A stretch of 64,000 nt of DNA from Acinetobacter ihumii (GCF_900625095.1 NZ_LR130760.1:2862903-2926902), one strand, 5' to 3'. Positions 16,150 through 25,325 are shown, counted from the stretch's first letter. Notes: generated by a model not told the origin, from the letters alone. A program made the numbers and translations.

Positions 16150-17592
16150 CTATGACGAGCAACTGACCATTACTTCGGGTACATCGCTTGGAAGTGGGGC
16201 TAAATCTTCAGGTCGTTCCAATTCTGGCTGTGGCTTAAATGGGTGGCGCAGTAAAGCGAATAAGCGTTCAACTTCACTCAAATCGCCACGTTCAGCAAGT
16301 TCGATGGCTTTTTGTGCCATATGATTTCTGAGAATATAAACGGGATTGACCTGTTGCATTTGGGCATCGAGTAATTCAAGGTCTTGATGCTCGCGAATGC
16401 TTTGATAAAGGTGTAAAAACGCATCAAACTGACGAATATCCAGACAATCATCGCGAAGGGCTTGGTATTGCTGATGTTGCAGGTGTAGAAAACTCTGAGT
16501 GTAATCCAGTTGCTCAGTTTGCAAGATACGCAAAAAAGCCATGCCGCAGTCAAAGCTATCCTTATGAAAATCTGGCAGACCCATTTTTTGACATAAGCCT
16601 TGGGTATAGGCTGCTAAAAAAGTCGGTTCAAAATGTTCCAAACAATCAGCGAGTTGTTTTTTAAAGCTTTCTTTATCTTCTGGCTGTGCGAGCGGAATCA
16701 GATGATTCAGCCACATCCATAAGTTCCAATGTGCGATGCTCGGTTGGTTTTGATAAGCATAACGACCTTGGTGATCTGAATGATTGTTGATCCAATTGGG
16801 ACGAAAGCGTTCCATAAAGCCATAAGGGCCAAAATCCAAGGTAGAACCTGTAATGTTTAAATTGTCGGTATTCATCACCCCATGTGCAAACCCGATCAAT
16901 TGCCATTGCGCGATCATTTTGGCGGTGTTTTTAATCACGCCTTCTGCAAAAGCCAGAATCGGTTGTTCAGCTTGTAAAGCTTCTGGATAATGCCATTCGA
17001 TACATTTTTGGGTAAATTCTGCGAGCAGTTCAGGCGCGTATTGATTGATCCACTCAAAATGACCTAAACGAATGTGGCAATCGGAACTGCGTAACAACAT
17101 TGCGCCTTGTTCCAGTTTTTCACGTTGTACCCCTTGACCGGATGTCGTAAAACCCACAGCATTACTTGATGCAATACCCAGACTATTTAAAGCGTGTCCT
17201 GCCAAATATTCACGAATCACCGAGCGCAATACTGCACGGCCATCGCCCATTCTTGAATAAGGCGTCAGTCCTGCACCTTTCAAGTGTAAGTCGATGGTTT
17301 GTCCTGAGCGATTTAAAACCTGAGCAATTAATAAGCCTCGACCATCACCCAGTTGACCTGCCCATTGTCCAAATTGATGTCCTGCATAGACCATTGCTAA
17401 GGGTGAAAATTCTGTAAAGGTTTTTTGTCCACTACAGATCTCAACCCATTGCTGTTTATCCTGTTCAGACCACTGTAAATCATCAGCCAGTTCGACATTA
17501 AAATGTCCTGCCGCAGCACCTTTCAGTGGGACAGGTGCTTGTTGGTGATAAAGTTTCTGGTTGAGTTCAGGATAACGTGAATTAAAATGCAT
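16150..17592 (-). CDS. selO: SelO/YdiU protein AMPylase (pseudokinase fold)
   Basis: A 480-residue member of the SelO/YdiU (UPF0061) family, atypical kinases that transfer AMP to protein hydroxyls and act in redox stress. Conserved sites are YAGHQFGQWAGQLGDGRG (~69-86), Lys105 in HLKGAGLTPYS, the DGRAVLRS loop (~117), Glu128 in IREYL, HGVMNTDN (~237-244) and the metal-binding DFGP (~253). The C-terminus ends VSCSS, the position that carries selenocysteine in animal SelO; here it is Cys. The segment after Glu128 reads GIASSNAVGFTTSGQ, while E. coli has GIPTTRALSIVTSDS, so the flank of the nucleotide pocket has diverged. It may be co-transcribed with the upstream short-chain dehydrogenase. Confidence 0.93.
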   Translation of the reverse strand: MHFNSRYPELNQKLYHQQAPVPLKGAAAGHFNVELADDLQWSEQDKQQWVEICSGQKTFTEFSPLAMVYAGHQFGQWAGQLGDGRGLLIAQVLNRSGQTIDLHLKGAGLTPYSRMGDGRAVLRSVIREYLAGHALNSLGIASSNAVGFTTSGQGVQREKLEQGAMLLRSSDCHIRLGHFEWINQYAPELLAEFTQKCIEWHYPEALQAEQPILAFAEGVIKNTAKMIAQWQLIGFAHGVMNTDNLNITGSTLDFGPYGFMERFRPNWINNHSDHQGRYAYQNQPSIAHWNLWMWLNHLIPLAQPEDKESFKKQLADCLEHFEPTFLAAYTQGLCQKMGLPDFHKDSFDCGMAFLRILQTEQLDYTQSFLHLQHQQYQALRDDCLDIRQFDAFLHLYQSIREHQDLELLDAQMQQVNPVYILRNHMAQKAIELAERGDLSEVERLFALLRHPFKPQPELERPEDLAPLPSDVPEVMVSCSS

Positions 17593-17694
17593 AACAGAAG
17601 GCGACTCATGGCTATAACATCACTATAGCAAATAATCCTGCTTCTGCCTAAAACATAGACTGCGTGATAAAAGTAAAGCATTTATGATATTGAT

Positions 17695-18474
17695 TCATTT
17701 TTTTCTTCGACTAATCATCAGGTTACTTAAGCGATTTAAAAATTGTGGACTGATATTCGATAATTGATACAAAACTTTGGTTTTTAAACCAATCGCTGTA
17801 TGGGTGGCGCGAAAAAAATGATCTTGTTGTTGCGCAAGTTTGAGAACCTGTTTAGCAACATCAGACGGGCTGAGATTTACGCCCATATTTTGAATGCTCG
17901 CTGCATCCATATTTTTAACCATGGTGGTTTGTACAAAAAGTGGCATGACATCCAGCACTCGAATGCCATATTTTTGCCATTCCACATCCAAGGCTTCAGT
18001 CAGCCCGCGTACTGCAAACTTACTGGCTGAATAAGAGCTTAAGTCTGCTTGACCATAAATGGCAGAAGCCGATGACAAGTTAATAATTCGCGCAAAGCCC
18101 GTTTGTTTAAGATAAGGTAAGGCAGCATGACAGCCGTTTAGTACACCTTTGACATTAATATCAATGGTGCGGTGATGCGTTTGAATATTGGTATGTTCAA
18201 ATGCGCCTGAGTAGAGGATGCCAGCATTATTCACCAAAATATTGAGTTCTCCTGCCCATTGTACAAACTGTTTTAAGGCATGTTGCCAGTGATCGTAGTC
18301 ACTCACATCCAGATAACCTGCAAAAGCACGTGAACCTAACCCTTTGGCCAGTTTTTGACTCTGGATTTCATTGATATCAAAAATTCCGACCAGATAACCA
18401 TGCTGATAAAAAGTTCTCGCAATTTCTGCGCCAATCCCTTGAGCTGCGCCTGTAATCAGGATACTTTGAGCCAT
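17695..18474 (-). CDS. Short-chain dehydrogenase/reductase
   Basis: A classical SDR of 259 residues: NAD(P)-binding TGAAQGIGAE (~8-17), NNAG (~82-85), catalytic Ser in NLSSAS (~135), Tyr148 and Lys152 in YSASK. The basic C-terminus (NRLSNLMISRRKK) could associate with membrane, as in several SDRs of lipid metabolism. The substrate is unknown. It precedes selO on the minus strand by 102 bases. Confidence 0.85.
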   Translation of the reverse strand: MAQSILITGAAQGIGAEIARTFYQHGYLVGIFDINEIQSQKLAKGLGSRAFAGYLDVSDYDHWQHALKQFVQWAGELNILVNNAGILYSGAFEHTNIQTHHRTIDINVKGVLNGCHAALPYLKQTGFARIINLSSASAIYGQADLSSYSASKFAVRGLTEALDVEWQKYGIRVLDVMPLFVQTTMVKNMDAASIQNMGVNLSPSDVAKQVLKLAQQQDHFFRATHTAIGLKTKVLYQLSNISPQFLNRLSNLMISRRKK

Positions 18475-18605
18475 ATTTTTCTCATTTTTTTTTGTTAAAA
18501 GATGCTTGATTGAATGATCATATGAGTGTTAGCGCTCACTGTTCAGATCATAACAAATCTGCTTTTGAAATAAATTGACCACGATAAGCTGTAGAGGATT
18601 TAGAC

Positions 18606-19379
18606 ATGCAACAACTACTGAATATCATGCGTGAGTTACGTGAAAAATGTCCGTGGGATCGTGAGCAAACGCCTTCAACTTTGACTCAATATGCGATTGA
18701 AGAAGCTTATGAAGTGGAGGCCGCTGTGCGTGAAGGTCATTTGGATGAGATTCGCGATGAACTAGGCGATCTGCTTTTACAAGTGGTTTTTCAGTCACAA
18801 ATGTATAGCGAGCAAGGTGCTTTTGATTTTCATGATGTGGTAAATGCGATTAGTGAAAAATTGATTCGTCGGCATCCGCATGTGTTTCAGGCTGAACAGT
18901 TTTCAGCGTTAAATCCGGATCAGGTGAGCGAACTTTGGCAACAGATCAAGCAGCAAGAAAAACAGGGCAAACCGCAATCGCGCTTAGACGACCTCAAACA
19001 TGGTCCAGCTCTAAATCAGGCGCAGGACATTCAAAAAAAAGCGGCGCAATTGGGCTTCGATTTTGAAACAGTTGAAGATTCGTATGGCAAATTAAAAGAA
19101 GAACTTGCAGAATTTGAACAAGCATTACAATCGCAACAATCCGATGAAATACATGAGGAATTTGGAGATTGCCTATTTTCTCTGGTGAATGTTGGACGTA
19201 AACTTGGGCTTTCCAGTGAATCCGCACTATTGGCGACGATTTTTAAGTTTAGACAACGTTTTGCTTATATAGAGCAACAAGCGACTTTACAACAAAAAAA
19301 TTTAGAAGACATGAGTCTACAAGAAATGGATGCACTTTGGGATCAAGCGAAACAACAATTAGAATCTAGGTCTTTATAA
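18606..19379 (+). CDS. mazG: Nucleoside triphosphate pyrophosphohydrolase MazG
   Basis: A 257-residue tandem-domain MazG that hydrolyses NTPs to NMP and PPi, a house-cleaning activity linked in E. coli to (p)ppGpp levels. It starts MQQLLNIMRELREKCPWDREQT, typical of the family. The first domain has the EEAYEVEAA and RDELGDLLLQVVFQ metal-binding helices (~39-72) and the second has EELAEFEQAL and EEFGDCLFSLVNVGRK (~160-205). A TAGAGGA ribosome-binding site precedes the ATG. A ComEA-like gene begins one base after its stop. Confidence 0.93.
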   Translation: MQQLLNIMRELREKCPWDREQTPSTLTQYAIEEAYEVEAAVREGHLDEIRDELGDLLLQVVFQSQMYSEQGAFDFHDVVNAISEKLIRRHPHVFQAEQFSALNPDQVSELWQQIKQQEKQGKPQSRLDDLKHGPALNQAQDIQKKAAQLGFDFETVEDSYGKLKEELAEFEQALQSQQSDEIHEEFGDCLFSLVNVGRKLGLSSESALLATIFKFRQRFAYIEQQATLQQKNLEDMSLQEMDALWDQAKQQLESRSL

Positions 19380-19380
19380 T

Positions 19381-19815
19381 ATGTTTTGGGTACAACAAAC
19401 ACAGCAACTTTTACTTAAATTGATTCAGATCATCGTATTGTCATCATGTTCAAGTGTGCTCTTTGCACAGCAGTTTGATCAATCCTATTTGACATGGAAA
19501 GCACAGCAACAATCACATGATCAACGCTTAAATGCATCAGCTTCGGCAAATCATTATTTGGGCAAGCCTAGTTTAGCATCGGCTCAAACATCGTCACAAA
19601 ACAGCACTTCAAAAAATGCGGGCCAGAAGGTGAATATCAATAAAGCTTCTGTACTGGAACTTCAGCAATTGCATGGTATTGGTGAGAAAAAGGCACAGGC
19701 TATTGTAGAGTATCGAAACCAGAATGGGCAGTTTAAAAACATGAATGATTTGCTAAATATTAAAGGCATTGGACCAAAATTTATTGAAAAAAACAGGTCA
19801 AATCTGAGTTTGTAA
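19381..19815 (+). CDS. ComEA-like helix-hairpin-helix DNA-binding protein
   Basis: A 144-residue exported or membrane-anchored protein: a hydrophobic N-terminus (~10-29), a Gln/Ser-rich linker and a C-terminal tandem helix-hairpin-helix domain (~83-144). The motifs LHGIGEKKAQAIVEYR and IKGIGPKFIEKNR identify the ComEA family. ComEA binds incoming DNA in the periplasm during natural transformation, and many Acinetobacter are competent. This one could be that protein or a small paralogue. It lies directly after mazG, so it is probably expressed with it. Confidence 0.8.
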   Translation: MFWVQQTQQLLLKLIQIIVLSSCSSVLFAQQFDQSYLTWKAQQQSHDQRLNASASANHYLGKPSLASAQTSSQNSTSKNAGQKVNINKASVLELQQLHGIGEKKAQAIVEYRNQNGQFKNMNDLLNIKGIGPKFIEKNRSNLSL

Positions 19816-19871
19816 ACCTACAATTTCAGCGAAATTTAGTGGCTAAGTGCCTAATCATTGAGAGAATCAAA

Positions 19872-19900
19872 TTGCCCTTTGGTCTGCTTAGAGATATGAT
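19872..19900 (+). promoter_or_regulatory. Sigma-70 promoter of the pcnB-folK-pan operon
   Basis: TTGCCC (19872-19877), a 17-base spacer and TATGAT (19895-19900), 46 bases upstream of the pcnB start codon. Confidence 0.55.
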
Positions 19901-19917
19901 TAGCGCATCTTATCATT

Positions 19918-19935
19918 TACGTCCAGACGTAGGAG
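19918..19935 (+). promoter_or_regulatory. Palindrome adjoining the pcnB ribosome-binding site
   Basis: TACGTC-CA-GACGTA (19918-19931) is a perfect inverted repeat whose last base begins the AGGAG ribosome-binding site (19931-19935). With a two-base centre it is more likely a DNA operator than an RNA hairpin, but it could affect initiation at the TTG start. Confidence 0.35.
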
Positions 19936-19945
19936 ACAGCGTCTT

Positions 19946-21400
19946 TTGCAAACCTTGCGCGCGTCAAAATGTGGTTTATCTACCACGCAGCTTCCTTCTT
20001 CAATCTTAGATGTGATCGATAGTCTCACCAAAGCAGGTTATGAGGCTTATATTGTCGGTGGTGGAGTGCGGGATCTGATGTTAGGCCTTAATCCAAAGGA
20101 TTTTGATGCCGTGACCAATGCCACACCTGCTCAGGTCAAAGAAGTTTTCGGACGACGTTGTCGTATTATTGGACGACGTTTTGAGCTGGCACATGTCTAC
20201 TCTGGACGTGAACTGATTGAAGTTGCGACATTTCGTGCTCCTCCCAAAAAAGCAGTGACCAGCACCTCAGGCATGATTCTGCGTGATAATAATTGGGGAA
20301 GTATTGAGCAGGATTTTGCACGACGTGATTTTTCAATCAATGCTTTGTACTATCAACCACGTAAAGGCATTGTGCTGGATTTTTGTGATGCCATCTCAGA
20401 TATTCATCACAAAACATTGCGTTTATTGGGTGACCCGAAACAGCGTTTTGAGGAAGACCCAGTACGCATGCTGCGTACTTTACGTTTTGCCGCCAAACTG
20501 AATTTTGATATTGATCCTGCGATTTTAAAAATTTTTGATGTGGATATGACACAGCTATTACGTGATGTCTCTCCACACCGTTTATATGACGAATCGCAAA
20601 AGTTATTTACCATGGGACATCTGGCGCGAGTTTTGCCGATGCTCATCGAGTTTGACATCTGGAAACAATTATTTGCGGATATTAAACCAGAGATTAGCCA
20701 GTTTATTGAGCGCGCGGCTAAAAATACCGATCAGCGCATTCAGATTGGTAAAACTATCAATCCTGCATTTTTCTATGCAGTGTTATTGTGGAAGCCTTTT
20801 TTGGAACGTTGTGATTTTTATTTAAATAAAGGGGTTATTCCTGCTGAGGCTCGTGCGCAAGCAGGTTTAGATGTGCTCAAGCGTCAGGCTACTCGTACCG
20901 TCATTCCACGTTTTGCTGAAACTTTTATTCGTGAAGTATGGGAAATGCAGGTCCGTCTGCTCAATCCTAAACCACAACAAATTGAAGCATTGGCGGGGCA
21001 TGCGCGTTTTCGTGCAGGTTTTGACTTTTTATTGCTACGCGAAAAGTCAGGAGACGACTCTACACAAGGCATGGGACAGTGGTGGGATCAGTATCAATCA
21101 CTTTCGGTTGATCAAAAAGAAGCAGCCATTAGCCAATATAATCGGCAACGCGCCAAAACACGTCGCAAACAAAATGCTGAAGTGAATGAGCCAAAAGAGA
21201 TTTCGACTGAAATCGAACCCTTGGTTGATGTGCCAGAACCTCGTAGTCGCCGTTCCCGTCGAGAGCAACCTCGTCAAAAAGACGCTGGTCGAGCTTCTGC
21301 TTCGGCTTCTGCTGAACAGATCAATTCAGATCATCCGATTATGAAACGTAAACGGGTCAATCGAGATTTAAGTAAAGTAATTTTTGGACCGACGCAATGA
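19946..21400 (+). CDS. pcnB: Poly(A) polymerase PcnB
   Basis: A 484-residue class II nucleotidyltransferase that adds poly(A) tails to RNA 3' ends, promoting decay by exonucleases. It shows GGGVRDLMLG (~38-47), the catalytic DFD (Asp52, Asp54), RRDFSINALYY (~130) and EDPVRMLRTLRF (~170) motifs of the PcnB/CCA-transferase family. The long basic C-terminus (RRSRREQPRQK, KRKRVNRDLSK) is the PcnB arm that separates it from CCA-adding enzymes. The start is TTG with AGGAG 10 bases upstream. It overlaps folK by four bases (ATGA). Confidence 0.93.
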   Translation: MQTLRASKCGLSTTQLPSSILDVIDSLTKAGYEAYIVGGGVRDLMLGLNPKDFDAVTNATPAQVKEVFGRRCRIIGRRFELAHVYSGRELIEVATFRAPPKKAVTSTSGMILRDNNWGSIEQDFARRDFSINALYYQPRKGIVLDFCDAISDIHHKTLRLLGDPKQRFEEDPVRMLRTLRFAAKLNFDIDPAILKIFDVDMTQLLRDVSPHRLYDESQKLFTMGHLARVLPMLIEFDIWKQLFADIKPEISQFIERAAKNTDQRIQIGKTINPAFFYAVLLWKPFLERCDFYLNKGVIPAEARAQAGLDVLKRQATRTVIPRFAETFIREVWEMQVRLLNPKPQQIEALAGHARFRAGFDFLLLREKSGDDSTQGMGQWWDQYQSLSVDQKEAAISQYNRQRAKTRRKQNAEVNEPKEISTEIEPLVDVPEPRSRRSRREQPRQKDAGRASASASAEQINSDHPIMKRKRVNRDLSKVIFGPTQ

Positions 21401-21885
21401 GTGTTGTGACCTACATCGGCATGGGCAGTAATTTAGGAGATTCTGTCCAGATTCTGCGTGAAGCGGCTCATAAACTTGCAGAACTTGGTCCAATTCAAGT
21501 TTCCAGACTGTATCGTAGTCCCCCGATGGGCCCACAGGATCAGCCACACTATTACAATGCCGTTGTGCAATTGGTCACGACACTTCAGCCTTTAGATTTA
21601 CTCGATCAACTACAGCGTTTTGAACAAGAGGCTGGACGTGTGCGATTACGTCGTTGGGGGGAGCGTACACTCGATCTGGATGTATTGCTCTATGCCGATC
21701 AATCTATTGAAAATGAACGTTTGAACGTGCCTCACATTGGTCTGCTTGAGCGTGATTTTGTCGTGCTCCCTTTATTGGATATTGAGAGTAATTTGAAGGT
21801 TCGTGATCAATGGCTTCGGGATTTAAAATGGAGCCAAGCATCCACATTGACTGTGATTGACGATAAGCACTGGGTTGAAAAATAA
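21397..21885 (+). CDS. folK: HPPK, 6-hydroxymethyl-7,8-dihydropterin pyrophosphokinase
   Basis: A 162-residue folate-biosynthesis enzyme that pyrophosphorylates 6-hydroxymethyl-dihydropterin with ATP. Signatures are YIGMGSNLGD (~6-15), the pterin loop SPPMGPQDQPHYYNAVV (~43-59) and RWGERTLDLDVLLY (~85-98) with the two Asp that bind magnesium. It overlaps pcnB by ATGA and is followed by panB after 32 bases, so it belongs to the same operon. Confidence 0.95.
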   Translation: MSVVTYIGMGSNLGDSVQILREAAHKLAELGPIQVSRLYRSPPMGPQDQPHYYNAVVQLVTTLQPLDLLDQLQRFEQEAGRVRLRRWGERTLDLDVLLYADQSIENERLNVPHIGLLERDFVVLPLLDIESNLKVRDQWLRDLKWSQASTLTVIDDKHWVEK

Positions 21886-21904
21886 CGTCATTTGACGTGA
21901 CGTT
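21884..21904 (+). repeat. Hairpin between folK and panB
   Basis: AACGTCA (21884-21890) and TGACGTT (21898-21904) are perfect 7-base arms. They start within the folK stop codon and end just before the panB ribosome-binding site AGAGGA. It could tune panB translation or mark a processing site. Confidence 0.4.
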
Positions 21905-21917
21905 GATAGAGGACATC

Positions 21918-22730
21918 ATGATGATTAGTCTAAGTGACTTAAGAAAGTTTAAAGCCGAAGGACGCAAGTTTTCCTGTCTGACTTGTTACGATGCAAGCAT
22001 GGCAAAAGCGATGGAGCTTGCCGAGATTGATACCATCTTGATTGGTGATTCTCTGGGAATGGCAATACAGGGTCATGACTCTACTTTGCCTGTAACGGTC
22101 GAAGACATGGCTTATCACACTGCAGCTGTACGCCGTGGAAATCAGCATGCGCTGATCATGACTGATTTGCCTTTCATGAGCTATGCGACCTTGAATGATG
22201 CTTTGCACAACGCCAAAAAGGTCATGCAAGCAGGCGCGCAAATGATCAAAATCGAGGGTGGAGCATGGTTGAGTGAATCTGTACGTGTATTGACACAAAA
22301 TGGTATTCCAGTATGTGTACACTTGGGATTAACGCCACAATCGGTACATGTATTTGGTGGTTATAAATTGCAAGCCAGAACACGTGAAGCCGCGGATCAG
22401 TTAATTGCAGACTGTACTGCGGTGGTTGAGGCTGGGGCTGCGATGTTATTGTTGGAATGCGTTCCTGCACAGTTAGGTCAGGAAATTGCTGAATTATTTC
22501 CGCATACCCCCGTGATTGGGATTGGCGCAGGTCATCAAACGGATGGTCAAGTCTTGGTGGTACAGGATATGCTGGGTTTGACTTTTGGGCGTATGGCACG
22601 ATTTGTGCGTAATTTTATGAAAGAACAGGCAGGCGAGACCGCCATTGTGGATGCCTTTAAAGCTTACCACTTAGCAGTGCAGGATCAATCTTTTCCTGCA
22701 CCAGAGCATACATTTCAGGTTGAGCTGTAA
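21918..22730 (+). CDS. panB: Ketopantoate hydroxymethyltransferase PanB
   Basis: A 270-residue enzyme that makes ketopantoate from 2-ketoisovalerate and 5,10-methylene-tetrahydrofolate, the first committed step to pantothenate and CoA. It shows LTCYDASMAK (~21), IGDSLGM (~43), the YHTAAVRRG region and the late GIGAGHQTDGQVLV (~196-209). The start is ATG at 21918 or the adjacent ATG at 21921, both served by AGAGGA; the longer upstream GTG frame is rejected. Three bases separate it from panC. Confidence 0.95.
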   Translation: MMISLSDLRKFKAEGRKFSCLTCYDASMAKAMELAEIDTILIGDSLGMAIQGHDSTLPVTVEDMAYHTAAVRRGNQHALIMTDLPFMSYATLNDALHNAKKVMQAGAQMIKIEGGAWLSESVRVLTQNGIPVCVHLGLTPQSVHVFGGYKLQARTREAADQLIADCTAVVEAGAAMLLLECVPAQLGQEIAELFPHTPVIGIGAGHQTDGQVLVVQDMLGLTFGRMARFVRNFMKEQAGETAIVDAFKAYHLAVQDQSFPAPEHTFQVEL

Positions 22731-22733
22731 CTC

Positions 22734-23579
22734 ATGAAAACAGAAACAACAATACAAGGGCTGAGTGCTTCTTTACAATCTGCTCGTGCTGCTCGCAAAA
22801 CGATTGGCTTTGTCCCAACCATGGGCAATTTGCATCAGGGGCATTTGAATCTGGTACGTGAAGCCAAAAAACTCTGTGATGTGGTAGTAGTGAGTATTTT
22901 TGTCAATCCTATCCAGTTTGGTGAAGGTGAGGATTTTGAAAGCTATCCGCGGACATTGGAGCAAGACAGCCATTTATTGGCAGATGTCGGGTGTGACATT
23001 ATTTTTGCACCCACGGTAGATCAAATGTACGGTAAACAACCACGCTTGACCAATATTAGTGTGGGTGGCATTACTCAGGATTTGTGTGGTCAGTCTCGTC
23101 CAGGTCACTTTGATGGTGTGGCGGTGGTGGTGACGAAACTATTTAACATTGTTCAGCCACATTTTGCATTTTTTGGTCAAAAAGACTATCAACAATTGGC
23201 GGTTATTCGTCAATTGGTCAAAGATCTCAATATGCCGATCGAAATTATTGGTGTCCCGATTGCGCGTGACACAGATGGTCTCGCGCTCAGCTCGCGTAAT
23301 GGCTATTTGACGCAAGAACAACGTCAAACTGCTCCTGTCATTTTTCAGTCTCTCAAACAGGCCGAAAAAGATTTGCATGCAGGTGTGGCCTTGTCAGAGG
23401 TATTGCAAAATATCAAAGCACAACTCAGCGATGCTGGACTCGTTGTGGACTATGTAGAAGCGCGTCAGCCTGATTTACAACCGATCAATGTCTTTGATCA
23501 TGATCTGGTTCTGTTTATTGCAGCGAAACTGGGAAATACCCGTCTCATTGATAATTTACAGATTCAACTCAAGACATAA
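22734..23579 (+). CDS. panC: Pantothenate synthetase PanC
   Basis: A 281-residue ATP-dependent ligase joining pantoate and beta-alanine. Class I synthetase-like signatures are [14 protein letters not shown] (~28-41, the HxGH motif), FVNPIQFG (~60), FGQKDYQQL (~145) and LSSRNGYL (~180). It follows panB by three bases. No panD is nearby, so beta-alanine supply is encoded elsewhere. Confidence 0.95.
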   Translation: MKTETTIQGLSASLQSARAARKTIGFVPTMGNLHQGHLNLVREAKKLCDVVVVSIFVNPIQFGEGEDFESYPRTLEQDSHLLADVGCDIIFAPTVDQMYGKQPRLTNISVGGITQDLCGQSRPGHFDGVAVVVTKLFNIVQPHFAFFGQKDYQQLAVIRQLVKDLNMPIEIIGVPIARDTDGLALSSRNGYLTQEQRQTAPVIFQSLKQAEKDLHAGVALSEVLQNIKAQLSDAGLVVDYVEARQPDLQPINVFDHDLVLFIAAKLGNTRLIDNLQIQLKT

Positions 23580-23600
23580 TATAAAAAGGACAGTCATGCC

Positions 23601-24452
23601 ATGAAGCGTATTCTTATCGTCACAGGGCAATCTGGATCAGGAAAATCCTCTGCATTGCAGGTGTTGGAAGATCTGGGCTATTACTGTATTGATAACCTGC
23701 CTTTGGCATTGCTGCCAGAAATTGTATCTAAACTCGATCATGAAAATAATCTGGAACAACTGGCACTTGGGGTGGATGTTCGAAGTACGCGTGCAGATTT
23801 ACAGGAATTTGATCAGGTCTTTGAACAGTTGCAGCGTCATGGTTCAGTCGATGTCATTTATTTGACTACACAGGATCAGGAGCTGATTGCACGCTTTAGT
23901 GCATCGCGTCGACCACATCCACTGGCCAGTCGTTTTAAAAGTTTGAATGAATGCATTCAGGAAGAAAAGCAACTATTGCTTCCGATTCAGTTTCGTTCAA
24001 CGGTACATATTGATACCACTGATAAAAGTGTGCATGACTTAAAGCATACATTACTGTCAAAATTGGGACAGTCAGATAAACTCATCCTGATTTTACAGTC
24101 TTTTGGTTATAAACATGGCATCCCGCTCGATGCCGATTATGTGTTTGATGTACGTCATTTGCCGAATCCACACTGGGATTTAGAACTGCGTAAATTTTCT
24201 GGGCTAGATGCGCCAGTACAGCAGTTTTTAGAGTCGAGCCAGCAAACCAATGACATGTTCAATGATGTCTATCAGTTTTTGGATAAATGGCTACCCGTTT
24301 TTGCAGAAGGGCATCGTCACTACATGACCATTTCGATCGGATGCACAGGTGGACAACATCGTTCAGTTTACATTGTGGATAGACTAAAAAAGGCACTTGA
24401 GGCAAAATGGTCGGTTCAGGTTTTACATAGAGAAATGAAGCACTGGTCATGA
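23601..24452 (+). CDS. rapZ: RNase adapter protein RapZ (YvcJ family P-loop protein)
   Basis: A 283-residue nucleotide-binding protein. The N-terminal Walker A is [12 protein letters not shown] (~8-19) and the C-terminal domain has [15 protein letters not shown] (~248-262), as in RapZ. In E. coli it hands GlmZ sRNA to RNase E and senses glucosamine-6-phosphate; its target in Acinetobacter, which lacks an obvious GlmZ, is not known to me. It overlaps ptsO by ATGA, the same pairing as in the E. coli rpoN operon, but here the pair follows panC. Confidence 0.93.
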   Translation: MKRILIVTGQSGSGKSSALQVLEDLGYYCIDNLPLALLPEIVSKLDHENNLEQLALGVDVRSTRADLQEFDQVFEQLQRHGSVDVIYLTTQDQELIARFSASRRPHPLASRFKSLNECIQEEKQLLLPIQFRSTVHIDTTDKSVHDLKHTLLSKLGQSDKLILILQSFGYKHGIPLDADYVFDVRHLPNPHWDLELRKFSGLDAPVQQFLESSQQTNDMFNDVYQFLDKWLPVFAEGHRHYMTISIGCTGGQHRSVYIVDRLKKALEAKWSVQVLHREMKHWS

Positions 24453-24718
24453 TTGACACTACAGTTGATGTAATTAATAAACTTGGTCTACACGCCCGTG
24501 CATCAGGGAAATTGATTGAGGTCACCACAAAATTTCGTTCTTCGATTCAAATCGGTAAAGGCGATAAACTGGTTGATGCCAAAAATATCATGTCTTTACT
24601 GATGCTAGGTGCAGGCAAAGGAACAACTTTGCGTCTGGTGCTTGATGGTGCTGATGAAGAAAAGGCACAAGACGAAATTAAGGCATTGTTCGCAGCAAAA
24701 TTTTATGAGGCAGATTAA
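24449..24718 (+). CDS. ptsO: HPr-like phosphocarrier NPr of the nitrogen PTS
   Basis: An 89-residue HPr-family protein with the phospho-His in [13 protein letters not shown] (His15) and the conserved [14 protein letters not shown] segment around Ser46. It relays phosphate from PtsP (EI-Ntr) to PtsN in the regulatory nitrogen PTS. In A. baumannii NPr is reported to interact with the GigA/GigB stress pair, whose likely genes lie at 58706-60309 in this window. It is translationally coupled to rapZ and followed two bases later by darP. Confidence 0.92.
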   Translation: MIDTTVDVINKLGLHARASGKLIEVTTKFRSSIQIGKGDKLVDAKNIMSLLMLGAGKGTTLRLVLDGADEEKAQDEIKALFAAKFYEAD

Positions 24719-24720
24719 TC

Positions 24721-25257
24721 GTGGCACGTCGTCCAAATAAACGTTTCAGTGAAGAAGATTTTGAATCTTTAGAAGGACGTGCAAGTAAAACCGAACAGAA
24801 GAAAGCTGTTCAGCGTATGGCTGCACTCGGTGAACAACTGGCTGAACTTTCGGCAAAGCAAATTCAAAAATTACCCGTTGATGAACGTTTAATTGATGCA
24901 TTGCTGGATGCACAAACAATTACCTCTTTTGAAGCCCGTCGTCGTCAGTTTCAGCGAGTGGGTAAATTATTACGTAACGAAGACGAAAGCGTAATTTTGT
25001 CTTATTTGACTCCACAACAGGGGCTGAAAAAACAGGCGCAGTTACAGCGTTGGGTCGATCGTATGATCGAACAGGGTGACCCTGCCATTAACGAATTTAG
25101 TAAACTTCATAATGCCTCAGAACGTCATACCTTACGTCAACATGTATTGCGTATTCAACGAGATCTGACCCAAGCATTAGGTGAAGAAGAACTGGCAGCA
25201 TCCAAGTTAAAATTTTTTAACTATGTGCAACAAGTGGCGTTATTATCTGATAATTGA
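24721..25257 (+). CDS. darP: Ribosome biogenesis factor DarP/YjgA (DUF615)
   Basis: A 178-residue basic, all-helical protein of the YjgA family (DUF615) that associates with late 50S assembly intermediates in E. coli. It starts at GTG with MARRPNKRFSEEDFE; the family hallmarks PNK near the start and the RRRQFQRVGKLLR segment (~71-83) are present. It is the last gene of the rapZ-ptsO-darP run and is followed by a strong terminator. Confidence 0.88.
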   Translation: MARRPNKRFSEEDFESLEGRASKTEQKKAVQRMAALGEQLAELSAKQIQKLPVDERLIDALLDAQTITSFEARRRQFQRVGKLLRNEDESVILSYLTPQQGLKKQAQLQRWVDRMIEQGDPAINEFSKLHNASERHTLRQHVLRIQRDLTQALGEEELAASKLKFFNYVQQVALLSDN

Positions 25258-25286
25258 TTCAATTTTTATCGAAACACATCTTACAT

Positions 25287-25323
25287 AATGCCAGTCAAGC
25301 TACACTTCGACTGGCATTTTTTT
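25287..25323 (+). terminator. Rho-independent terminator after darP
   Basis: AATGCCAGTC and GACTGGCATT form a perfect 10-base stem with a 12-base loop, followed by T5. It ends the long plus-strand operon and sits against the convergent acyl-CoA ligase gene. Confidence 0.88.
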
Positions 25324-25325
25324 GA

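Noticed and set aside
18527..18545. Palindrome-like AGCGCT region upstream of mazG
   Set aside because: Arms beyond the six-base core do not match; too weak to call an operator.
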